Shown here: piece after piece, positions 57,110 through 64,000 of the stretch
Numbering within the stretch: position 1 is the first letter of the stretch
How the letters are laid out: every line of letters starts with the position of its first letter
NCBI RefSeq assembly: GCF_004146235.1
Contig: NZ_SELO01000007.1
Location: forward strand, 1 to 64,000
DNA from: Tropicimonas sp. IMCC6043
GTDB taxonomy: Bacteria > Pseudomonadota > Alphaproteobacteria > Rhodobacterales > Rhodobacteraceae
DNA length: 64,000 nucleotides
Direction of reading: 5' to 3'
Position numbers and translations under genes: made by a program
Notes under the pieces: generated by a model
Database searches by the model: none
What the model saw: only the letters and a program-made list of their open reading frames with translations
What the model was told of the DNA's origin: nothing

Positions 57110-58209
57110 CGGCCGGACCGCCGCTTCGCCTTGACGATTCCCGTCGCCGCGCGGTGCAGGTAGAGCAGCGGCGCTTGCCAGCGTGGCACCGGCCCGTAGA
57201 TTTCCATCAGCCGCGCGCGCGGCGGGAAAAGCACCCCGCCGAGATAGGTCAGCGCCTGCCGCCGGTTGCGGCAAAGCAGGTCGCGCCGCATCCGGCCGAA
57301 CTCCGAGGCCGCGAGATAGCGCGAAAGCCGCCCCTCGGACGCGGCGCCAAGGCGCTCAATCGCGGTTTCCGGCACGAAGCGCCCGAGCCTCGCCTCGGCC
57401 TCGCGAAGCGCCAACGCCGCCGCGCCGCTGCCGCCGATAGTGGCCTGCAAAAGGATGAAACGCTCCCAGGCGGCGCGATCCATCCGCGCCGCGATGGCGC
57501 GCAGATCCACGAGCCAGATGAACCGCATTCCGGCGCGGTAGTCGCGATCGAAGAGCAGATGCGTGATCGCGAAGGAAAGCAGCATCTCGTCGCTGGGGGC
57601 GACCGCCCGTGGATGCAGCCGCGTTACGGGTTGTGCGCCGGCACGCAGGGTTTCGAAAGTGTAGAGCTGGGCGAGGAAGTCCGAATTCGCCGCCCGCCAG
57701 TGCAGATCTACAGGAAATGGGATACCGCTGCGTTCGAGTGTGAATGTCGTCTGATAGTGCGGGACGTGGACCGGGGACGCGGCGAATCCCAGTTGCGCGA
57801 GCACATCGCGCGCCGCGCCCTTTTGCTCCGGGGCGACAATGATATCAGTATCGAGACGCGGCCGCAGAGCGGGTTTCTCATAGACGAGATAGGCCAGTGC
57901 CGCGCCCTTGAGAAGCACCATGTCGACCCCGGCTGCCGCAAAGGCAGAGCAGATTTCCCCGAGAAGCTCATGCCGGAGCACATCTGAAATCGCATCCGCT
58001 GCCGCGTCCCGGAACAAGGCGCGAGTCGCGACGGGGGCAGCCTCGACGAAATGCGGGTTCTCGGCGAGAAGACCCTGCAAGCCGTGATACCGGGCCCGCG
58101 CCACGATCGCCTCGGAGCGAAGAGCCCCGGCCGGAACCGGCGCGCCCGCGAGAAAGGACGCCAGGAAGGCGTCGATCTGAGCGTCAATTTTGCTCTGCCC
58201 GGCAGTCAC
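57106..58209 (-). CDS. Nucleotidyltransferase-fold protein (NTP_transf_5-like)
   Basis: The 367-residue protein contains VDMVLLKGAALAYLVYEKPALRPRLDTDIIVAPEQKGAARDVL, the LKG ... R-x-x-x-D-x-D pattern of the NTP_transf_5-type family, followed by HYQTTFTLERSGIPFPVDLHW with a likely third acidic residue. Such proteins occur beside ABC exporters and kinases in lasso-peptide and polysaccharide loci; substrates are poorly known. A GTG at 58209 (VTAGQSKIDAQ) with GGAGACAGGACAGG upstream is preferred over the ATG at 58266, which has no ribosome-binding site. Confidence 0.75.
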   Translation of the reverse strand: MTAGQSKIDAQIDAFLASFLAGAPVPAGALRSEAIVARARYHGLQGLLAENPHFVEAAPVATRALFRDAAADAISDVLRHELLGEICSAFAAAGVDMVLLKGAALAYLVYEKPALRPRLDTDIIVAPEQKGAARDVLAQLGFAASPVHVPHYQTTFTLERSGIPFPVDLHWRAANSDFLAQLYTFETLRAGAQPVTRLHPRAVAPSDEMLLSFAITHLLFDRDYRAGMRFIWLVDLRAIAARMDRAAWERFILLQATIGGSGAAALALREAEARLGRFVPETAIERLGAASEGRLSRYLAASEFGRMRRDLLCRNRRQALTYLGGVLFPPRARLMEIYGPVPRWQAPLLYLHRAATGIVKAKRRSGR

Positions 58210-58331
58210 GGCCCTGTCCTGTCTCCTCGACGGACGTTCAGAGCATAGGCCGCCTTGCGAGTCCATGCCCGCACTGGTGCCGGGCGCGGCTGGACGCTAC
58301 AACAAGCCGTCTCCAGAGCGGGAGCAACCGG

Positions 58332-59060
58332 ATGCTGTCACGACTTTTTCGCAAGCGACAACCGCAGGCCGGGTTCGAGGCACCGCGGCCCGACCTGCCG
58401 GTAGAGGCGGTGGGCGACATCCACGGCCGTGCTGACCTGCTCGATTCTCTACCGCCGGTTGCCGACGGCGCGGTGCGCGTCCTTCTCGGGGACTACGTGG
58501 ATCGCGGCCCGCAGAGCCGCGAGGTGCTCGAACGGGTCCATGCGCGCAGCGCCGCCGGCGACTGGGTCTGCCTTTGCGGCAACCACGAGGAGATGTTCGT
58601 CAATTTCCTGCGCGATCCGGTCACCAACCGAAGCTGGCTCGGATTCGGCGGGTTGCAGACGCTGGCGAGCTTCGGCATCGGCGGCATCACCGAGACATCG
58701 AGCGAGGCAGTGCTTCGCGAGGCCGCCGAGGCGGTCCCGGCGAAGCTTTCCTTCGACCTTTTCGCCTGGGTGGAGACCCTGCCGGTGCTGTGGAGCAGCG
58801 GAACCCTCACCGCCGTTCACGCCGGCCTCGACCCGCTGCTGCCGCTGGAGGCGCAGGACCGGCGCGCCATGGTCTGGGGACATCCGGATTTCGGCACGCT
58901 GCCACGCCCCGACGGCCGGTGGATCGTGCACGGCCACACAATCGTCAACGCACCGCGCGCCCGCGACGGCGTCATCTCGATCGACACCGGGGCCTACGCC
59001 ACGGGCCGGTTGACGCTCGCGCGGGTGTCACCGGAGGGCGAGGTGTCCTTTACGGAGTGA
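58332..59060 (+). CDS. Calcineurin-type serine/threonine-protein phosphatase
   Basis: The 242-residue metallophosphoesterase has GDIHGR (about residue 28), LLGDYVDRGPQS, CGNHEEM, and the distal His in AVHAGLD and IVHGHT, all metal ligands of the PPP/lambda-phosphatase class. Similar proteins are often found by exopolysaccharide genes. It is divergent from the nucleotidyltransferase-ABC pair and followed by the sugar transferase after a 322-bp gap. Confidence 0.92.
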   Translation: MLSRLFRKRQPQAGFEAPRPDLPVEAVGDIHGRADLLDSLPPVADGAVRVLLGDYVDRGPQSREVLERVHARSAAGDWVCLCGNHEEMFVNFLRDPVTNRSWLGFGGLQTLASFGIGGITETSSEAVLREAAEAVPAKLSFDLFAWVETLPVLWSSGTLTAVHAGLDPLLPLEAQDRRAMVWGHPDFGTLPRPDGRWIVHGHTIVNAPRARDGVISIDTGAYATGRLTLARVSPEGEVSFTE

Positions 59061-59382
59061 GCGTGGTCTTTCCGGATCTTTCGGACGCCTTCGTAAATCA
59101 TTGTAAAATTTATCAAAAATGCGGGTGCCAAATAGCCTCCGCAGGGCGGATCCACCGGACCGCCCACCTCGCCGATGCAATTCGACCGCAGGGCAGATCT
59201 TCCGCGATTGTTCCACCGGGCGTTTGGTTGACTTATCCAAAAATTTGACACGAAAATGCGCCAGAGCGAGAGGCGGTATCGGGCAGCAACGGATCTGTCG
59301 TTTAGGGCGAAAGAATCCCGCAATCATTTCCATGCTGCGTCGTGAGGAATCCGGGAGAGATTTCGACGGTGGAACGTTTGGA
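59061..59382. other. 322-bp AT-richer intergenic region upstream of the sugar transferase
   Basis: The stretch, particularly 59090-59125 and 59225-59255, is more AT-rich than the genes. It contains TTGACA (59245-59250) and TTGACT (59228-59233), possible -35 boxes, without a convincing -10. The open frame through it from 59119 is arginine-rich and lacks domain features, so the gene start is placed at 59383. I see no other gene here. Confidence 0.55.
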
Positions 59383-60072
59383 ATGAGCGACATCGCAGAC
59401 AGACTGAGCCCGTCGAGGCCAGTATCGGGCGCAGCCGCGGCGGCGTTCGGCCTGTCAGATGTTTCACCGGTGCCGAGCGGATCGGGGCTGGCCCGTTGTC
59501 TCTGGGTGGGGGCGGTGAACGGGGTCTTCACCTTGCTGTCGCTGCCGACCCTGTTGGCGGCGACGATCGTGCTGCTGATCCTCAATCCGCGCTACAATCC
59601 AGGGCCTCTGTTCTTTGTCCAGCAGCGCGTCGGCCGGGGAGGGCGGGTGTTTCGCATCTACAAGTTCCGCACCATGGCAGTGGCGCCCGCGGGATCGAGC
59701 ACCAGTATCCTGGCCAGCGAAACCCGGATCACTCGGCTCGGCAGGGTGCTTCGCAAGTTCCGCATCGACGAATTGCCGAATTTTATCAATGTCTTGCTCG
59801 GCGATATGAATGTGATCGGCCCGCGGCCGGACGCGACCGAACAGGCCCAGATCTATGTCCGGACCGTCGATGGCTATCGTGATCGCTTCGAGGTCAAGCC
59901 CGGCATCACCGGGCTCGCGCAGGTCGTCCAAGGCTACGCTGCCTGTGCGAATTCGACCCGGAAAAAGGCACGTTACGACCGCTATTACGTACGCCGGCGC
60001 AGCGCCCGGCTGGACTTTTTCGTTGTGATGCGGACGATTCAGGTAATGCTAACCGGAGTCGGCAGCCGCTGA
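59383..60072 (+). CDS. Sugar transferase initiating exopolysaccharide synthesis
   Basis: The 229-residue polyprenyl-phosphate sugar-phosphate transferase has one N-terminal membrane segment (about 44-64, NGVFTLLSLPTLLAATIVLLIL) and the cytoplasmic catalytic part with PLFFVQQRVGRGGRVFRIYKFRTM, RKFRIDELPNFINVLLGDMNVIGPRP and PGITGLAQV, all typical of the WcaJ/ExoY C-terminal domain. It loads the first sugar onto undecaprenyl phosphate. The short form lacks the four extra helices of WcaJ, as in ExoY. The ribosome-binding site is weak (GGA before the ATG). Confidence 0.93.
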   Translation: MSDIADRLSPSRPVSGAAAAAFGLSDVSPVPSGSGLARCLWVGAVNGVFTLLSLPTLLAATIVLLILNPRYNPGPLFFVQQRVGRGGRVFRIYKFRTMAVAPAGSSTSILASETRITRLGRVLRKFRIDELPNFINVLLGDMNVIGPRPDATEQAQIYVRTVDGYRDRFEVKPGITGLAQVVQGYAACANSTRKKARYDRYYVRRRSARLDFFVVMRTIQVMLTGVGSR

Positions 60073-60320
60073 TCCGTCCTGCCGGAAATCCGGTGGAGTT
60101 TCCTGCCGCAGGCCGCGTTCGCGGGAGGTACCGCAGGCCGGTTGGTCGGTTCGACGGGGTCCGCCCGGCCAGGTATTCCGACCTTGCCGCGTCCTGACGA
60201 ACTGACTACCACCGTCGGAACGCCTTGCCGTCTGACTGTGCTGCAGGATCGCGGCCTTCGCCGGACCCGGAGGGCGCAGTGAGGCCGCCCTCGGCGGCGT
60301 CTGAAGACGGGGGGAGCATC

Positions 60321-62480
60321 GTGAGCTCTGTTCAGCGAATTCCGACCGAGCCGCAACTTCGCGCCACGGATCGGGCCGGTGATGACGAGTTGGACCTTGT
60401 CGGGCTGTTCCAGACGCTCTGGCGCGGCAAGTGGATCATCGCGGTCTTCGCTGCGGTTATGGTGCTGGCCGGCGGCTTCTATTCCTTCCGAATGACCTCC
60501 CCGGTTTACACCGCCCATGCGGTGATCGCGCTCGACAACCGGGCGGAGCGTAACGTCACCAGCGTCGAGAGCGTCGTCTCCGGCCTCTCGGCCAGTACCG
60601 AGACGGTCAATACCGAGATCGAGGTGATGACCTCGCGCACCCTCGGCGAGCGCCTCGTCGAGCGGCTCGACCTGATGAACGATCCAGAGTTCAACCCGGC
60701 CGTGGACACGTCCGACGAACCCGCTTTTAACCTGAGGAAGTTTCTGCGGTCGGCCATGATGGCGGTGCTGCGGATCGAGGAGGAGGAGAAGGTCGAACTC
60801 AGCGAGGCGGAGCGGTTCGACCGGGTGGTGACCCGTACGCTAAATCGGTTCGAGGTCAGCAACGATTCCTGGAGCTACGTCTTCAACGTCTACGCGACGA
60901 CCTATTCGCCGGAGAAGTCGGTGCTGCTCGCCAACACGCTGGCCGATCTCTATATCGAGGACCAGTTGCAGGTGAAATTCGACGCAACGGCGCAGGCCAC
61001 CGAATGGCTCTCGCAGCGCGTCGCCGAGTTGCGCAAGGATCTCGAGGCCTCCGAATCCGCGGCCAAGGAGTTCAACGCCTCGATCGACCTGATCAATGCC
61101 GAGACGCTTGACGCGCTCAACCGCCAACTCAAGGACATGCGCGAGCGGTTGCAGACCGCCCAAACCACGCTGGCCGGTGCGCGAAGCGACCAGGAGCGGC
61201 TCGAGGCGGCAATCGACAGCGGCGTGCGGTCGGACATCCTTGCCGTCGCGGACGATCCCCGGCTGAGCCGCATCGCCAGCGATATCGAGACCGGGCGCGC
61301 GGTCGAGGACAGTTTTGCGGGCCGGCTGGATCAGCTCCGCCAGGGCCAACGACTGAGTGTGGAGCGTCTCGAGACGCAAGTCGCCTCGCTCGAACGCAGC
61401 GTCGCGGAGATCTCAGCGCAGGTCGAGAAGCAGTCGCGCGACCTCGTCACGCTCGAGCAATTGCAGCGCGAGGCGGAGGCGGACCGGCTGATCTACGAGA
61501 GTTTCCTGGTGCGACTGCGCGAGACCTCGATCCAGCAGGGGATCCAGACCGCGGACGCGCGGGTGATCTCACACGCCGTCACGCCGCTGCTCCCCTCCGC
61601 GCCGCGCAAGTCGCGCATCATCCTGATGGCGGGCTTCATGGGGGTCATGCTGGGATCGGTCTTCGTGGTGCTGATGGAGCTTCGCAACCGCGGCTTCCGC
61701 ACTTCGCCCGACCTTGAGCGTGCCACCGGCCATACCGTTCTCGGACAGATCCCGCTGATTCCGATACGCCGCCGCGGCAAGCTGATCAGCTACCTTCTCG
61801 AACAGCCGACCTCGCAGGCGGCGGAATCGGCGCGCAACCTTCGCACGTCGATCGAGCTTTCGAATGTGGACAACCCGCCGGCTGTCATCGTGTCCTGCTC
61901 CGCGGTGCCCGGGGAGGGCAAGACCACCACGGCGATCATGCTGGCGCACCATTTCTCGGCACTGAATCGCAAGGTTCTCCTGTTGGAAGGCGATATCCGC
62001 CGCAATGTCTTCGAGCAATACGTCGCGACGAAGGGCCGGAAGGGGCTGGTTTCGGTGATCTCCGGCGAGGTGGCCTTCGAGGATGCCGTGATACGCGACG
62101 ACCGGCTGGATTTCGACATTCTCGGCGGCGAATCCTCGCGGGTCAGCGCCGCGGATCTCTTTGCCTCGAAGCATTTCGCGGCGGTCATGAAGGACCTGCG
62201 CGCGCATTACGACCATATCGTCATCGATTCGCCACCCGTGCTCGTGGTTCCCGACGCGCGCTCGATCGCCCGGCATGCCGATGCGCTCGTCTTCTGCGTG
62301 AAATGGAACGCCACCACCGCGCGACAGGTCGAACAAGGCCTCGCCGCGTTTGAGACTGTCGACCTGAAGGTCACGGGCCTCGTGCTCACCCATGTAAGCC
62401 AGAGAAAGATGCGCCAATACGGCTACGGGCGCTATTACGGCGGATATGGCTATAGCGCCAAATACTACGGCAAGCGCTGA
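60321..62480 (+). CDS. Polysaccharide co-polymerase/BY-type tyrosine autokinase
   Basis: The 719-residue Wzc-like protein controls exopolysaccharide chain length and export. An N-terminal Wzz domain lies between two membrane segments (about 37-55 and 430-450) with long periplasmic coiled coils between. The cytoplasmic kinase has Walker A VPGEGKTTT (about 531) and Walker B HIVIDSPP; Walker A' reads LLLEGDIRRN, where the usual form has LLIDADLRRP. The C-terminus ends in a tyrosine cluster (YGYGRYYGGYGYSAKYYGKR), the autophosphorylation site. Start is the GTG with GGGGGAG upstream; an ATG at 60225 would add 32 low-complexity residues. Confidence 0.93.
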   Translation: MSSVQRIPTEPQLRATDRAGDDELDLVGLFQTLWRGKWIIAVFAAVMVLAGGFYSFRMTSPVYTAHAVIALDNRAERNVTSVESVVSGLSASTETVNTEIEVMTSRTLGERLVERLDLMNDPEFNPAVDTSDEPAFNLRKFLRSAMMAVLRIEEEEKVELSEAERFDRVVTRTLNRFEVSNDSWSYVFNVYATTYSPEKSVLLANTLADLYIEDQLQVKFDATAQATEWLSQRVAELRKDLEASESAAKEFNASIDLINAETLDALNRQLKDMRERLQTAQTTLAGARSDQERLEAAIDSGVRSDILAVADDPRLSRIASDIETGRAVEDSFAGRLDQLRQGQRLSVERLETQVASLERSVAEISAQVEKQSRDLVTLEQLQREAEADRLIYESFLVRLRETSIQQGIQTADARVISHAVTPLLPSAPRKSRIILMAGFMGVMLGSVFVVLMELRNRGFRTSPDLERATGHTVLGQIPLIPIRRRGKLISYLLEQPTSQAAESARNLRTSIELSNVDNPPAVIVSCSAVPGEGKTTTAIMLAHHFSALNRKVLLLEGDIRRNVFEQYVATKGRKGLVSVISGEVAFEDAVIRDDRLDFDILGGESSRVSAADLFASKHFAAVMKDLRAHYDHIVIDSPPVLVVPDARSIARHADALVFCVKWNATTARQVEQGLAAFETVDLKVTGLVLTHVSQRKMRQYGYGRYYGGYGYSAKYYGKR

Positions 62481-62492
62481 GCCGCGTGCGCG

Positions 62493-62526
62493 CCCGTTCC
62501 GGGGCGTAAGCAAATTGCGGAACGGG
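62493..62526. repeat. Hairpin between the autokinase and YjbH-like genes
   Basis: CCCGTTCCG (62493-62501) pairs perfectly with CGGAACGGG (62518-62526) over a 16-base loop. It could attenuate read-through into the next gene; no T-run is present. Confidence 0.45.
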
Positions 62527-62599
62527 GTCCCAGGCGGTATGTAGGGACGGATTTTGCCTTGGGGGGCCGCGAATCCGGCCTGGAAAGACGGGACGAAGA

Positions 62600-64000
62600 G
62601 TGCTGGAGAGCGGTTCTGCCACCGCGACGGTCAGGGGTGGCCCGCGAAAGGCCCGGCGGTTCTATCGCCTGACGGCCGCCATGGTGGGCGCTCTGATCCT
62701 TGCCGGGGCGCCGCCGCTTTCGGCCGAGGACCTCGCCGCGGAATGGGTCGCGCGGCCGCATCTGTCCTTCTACGGCATGCCGGGAATGATCGACATGCCA
62801 AGTGGCGAGATGCTTCCGGACGGCGACGCGGCGCTGGCTCTCTCGATGCAGGACGGGCGCTGGCGCGCGACGCTCGGGTTCCAGTTCACGCCCTGGCTCT
62901 ACCTCTCGCATCAGTATTCCTATTCCGAGGGGTTTTGGGGCGATTCCAGCGGCGGCGAGAGCGATCTTCATGACCGTGCGTTCGGTTTTGCACTCCGGCT
63001 CTTGCCCGAGACGCGTTGGCGACCGTCGGTCACCGTCGGCATCACTGATATCGCCGGCACCAGCGTTCTTGGCTCGGAATATGTCGTGGCGACTAAGGCG
63101 ATCGGCGAAAGGCTCAAGCTCACCGGCGGTATCGGCTGGGGCCGGATGGGCAGCTTTGGCGGCTTCGACAATCCGCTTTCCTTCCTGGGAGACAGCTACG
63201 AAACCCGGTCCGGTCTCGATGTCGAGCAGCGCAGGCAACCCGCCTCCGACCAGTGGTTCCGCGGCCCGGCCGCGCCGTTCGGCGGGCTGGAATGGAAGGT
63301 CAGCGAAAGCGTGTCGGCAATCCTCGAATATTCGTCCGATGCCTACGAGGAGGAAGTCGCGCGCACCGGCTTCGAGCGCGAGTCGCCCTTCAACTTCGGC
63401 CTCACCTACCGCCCGCGGCCCGGCATCGATATCGGCCTCTATTCGCTCTACGGCTCAAGCTTCGGCATCTCCGCAACCTTCACCGCGAACCCCACGGACC
63501 TGCCGTTCAAGGGCGCACGCGAGCCGGCACCGCCGCCGGTGGCACCGCGCGCCGGAAGCGCGGTCGACCTCTCGGCCTGGAACCTACCGGACCGGCAGAT
63601 CCCGGCCAGCGCGCCGGCGTCGATCCGAGATGCTGTCGCGCGCGGCCTGGAGGGGCAGGGGATGCGGTTCGACGGGCTCGAGATCCGCGGGAGCGTGGCC
63701 CGCGTCGCCTATACCAACACCCGCTTCGACGCCCAGACCCAGGCGCTCGGGCGCGCTGCCCGAGTAATGGCCGCGACGCTCCCGCCCGAGGTCGAGACCT
63801 TCGAACTGCAACCGCTGGTGTATGGCATGCCGACCTCCACGATCACCATTGCGCGTTCCGATCTCGAAGAGCTCGAATTCGCTCCGGACCGGATCTGGCA
63901 GTCTTATGTCCGCGCCGACATCGCCGATGCCGGCGACCTTGCCTTTGCCGAGTTCACCGCCGGCGCCTACCCGCAGCACGAATGGTCGGTCCGGCCCTTC
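62600..64000 (+). CDS. YjbH-like exopolysaccharide outer-membrane protein, partial at the right edge
   Basis: The frame is open from the GTG at 62600 to the window end without a stop (467 residues seen). After a positively charged leader with hydrophobic core (AAMVGALILAGAPPLSA) comes LSFYGMPGMIDMPSGEMLPDGDAALAL, the characteristic N-terminus of YjbH proteins, followed by alternating beta-strands of an outer-membrane barrel (WRATLGFQFTPWLYLSHQYSY ...). YjbH proteins are linked to exopolysaccharide export. An ATG at 62681 is an alternative start, but it would shorten the leader. The 3' end lies outside the window. Confidence 0.85.
   Translation, partial: MLESGSATATVRGGPRKARRFYRLTAAMVGALILAGAPPLSAEDLAAEWVARPHLSFYGMPGMIDMPSGEMLPDGDAALALSMQDGRWRATLGFQFTPWLYLSHQYSYSEGFWGDSSGGESDLHDRAFGFALRLLPETRWRPSVTVGITDIAGTSVLGSEYVVATKAIGERLKLTGGIGWGRMGSFGGFDNPLSFLGDSYETRSGLDVEQRRQPASDQWFRGPAAPFGGLEWKVSESVSAILEYSSDAYEEEVARTGFERESPFNFGLTYRPRPGIDIGLYSLYGSSFGISATFTANPTDLPFKGAREPAPPPVAPRAGSAVDLSAWNLPDRQIPASAPASIRDAVARGLEGQGMRFDGLEIRGSVARVAYTNTRFDAQTQALGRAARVMAATLPPEVETFELQPLVYGMPTSTITIARSDLEELEFAPDRIWQSYVRADIADAGDLAFAEFTAGAYPQHEWSVRPF

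Overview
The window reads as a chromosomal segment of a high-GC alphaproteobacterium, most likely Rhodobacteraceae (Roseobacter/Rhodobacter-like). Indicators are phosphatidylcholine synthase, short-form HisG with HisZ, class I lysyl-tRNA synthetase, B12-dependent ribonucleotide reductase NrdJ, a Usg-family protein, DUF484-xerC, DUF1489 and DUF2189. Gene density is high and most genes are housekeeping. There is no complete prophage, integrative element or CRISPR array.

Layout. 1-3.4 kb: a sirtuin cut off near the left edge, a divergent low-molecular-weight phosphatase, a small secreted protein and GAPDH. 3.4-13.2 kb: DUF2189 membrane protein, priA, DUF484-xerC, pcs converging on truA, a small unknown, aspartate aminotransferase, an XRE regulator overlapping sdhE, and usg. 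13.4-18.6 kb: gyrA, a TPR-methyltransferase, a half-size EamA protein and ndk. 18.7-27.4 kb: a secreted caspase-LprI fusion converging on valS, then an overlapping ABC ATPase / fused permease / AttH-CrtC-like operon. 27.4-30.7 kb: metY, a DEAD-box helicase and a small unknown.

30.9-34.7 kb is the most unusual part. A PhoX-like (DUF839) secreted protein has a well-formed two-repeat Pho box upstream. It is followed by a large di-haem c-type protein of no family I recognise and a convergent mono-haem cytochrome c. 34.9-47.6 kb returns to housekeeping genes: nrdJ, DUF1489, hisS-hisZ-hisG, a SlyX-like protein, DUF4864, lysS, a TerB-like protein, a D-Ala-D-Ala carboxypeptidase, cysK and rpmJ (L36). 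A tRNA-Val follows, then N-formylglutamate amidohydrolase, two small-molecule transporters, a PilZ-type membrane protein and malonyl-CoA decarboxylase.

53.0 kb to the right edge is an envelope and surface region. It opens with a three-gene spike-like module (a beta-helix protein plus two 85-residue proteins). A nucleotidyltransferase-like protein translationally coupled to an ABC exporter follows, then a GDIHG phosphatase and an exopolysaccharide block: sugar transferase, BY-type tyrosine autokinase and a YjbH-like outer-membrane protein that runs off the window. The spike module resembles the head spikes of gene transfer agents, which bind capsular polysaccharide, so its position beside polysaccharide genes is suggestive but unproven.

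All calls come from reading the translations and motifs by eye. No database search or computation was run.
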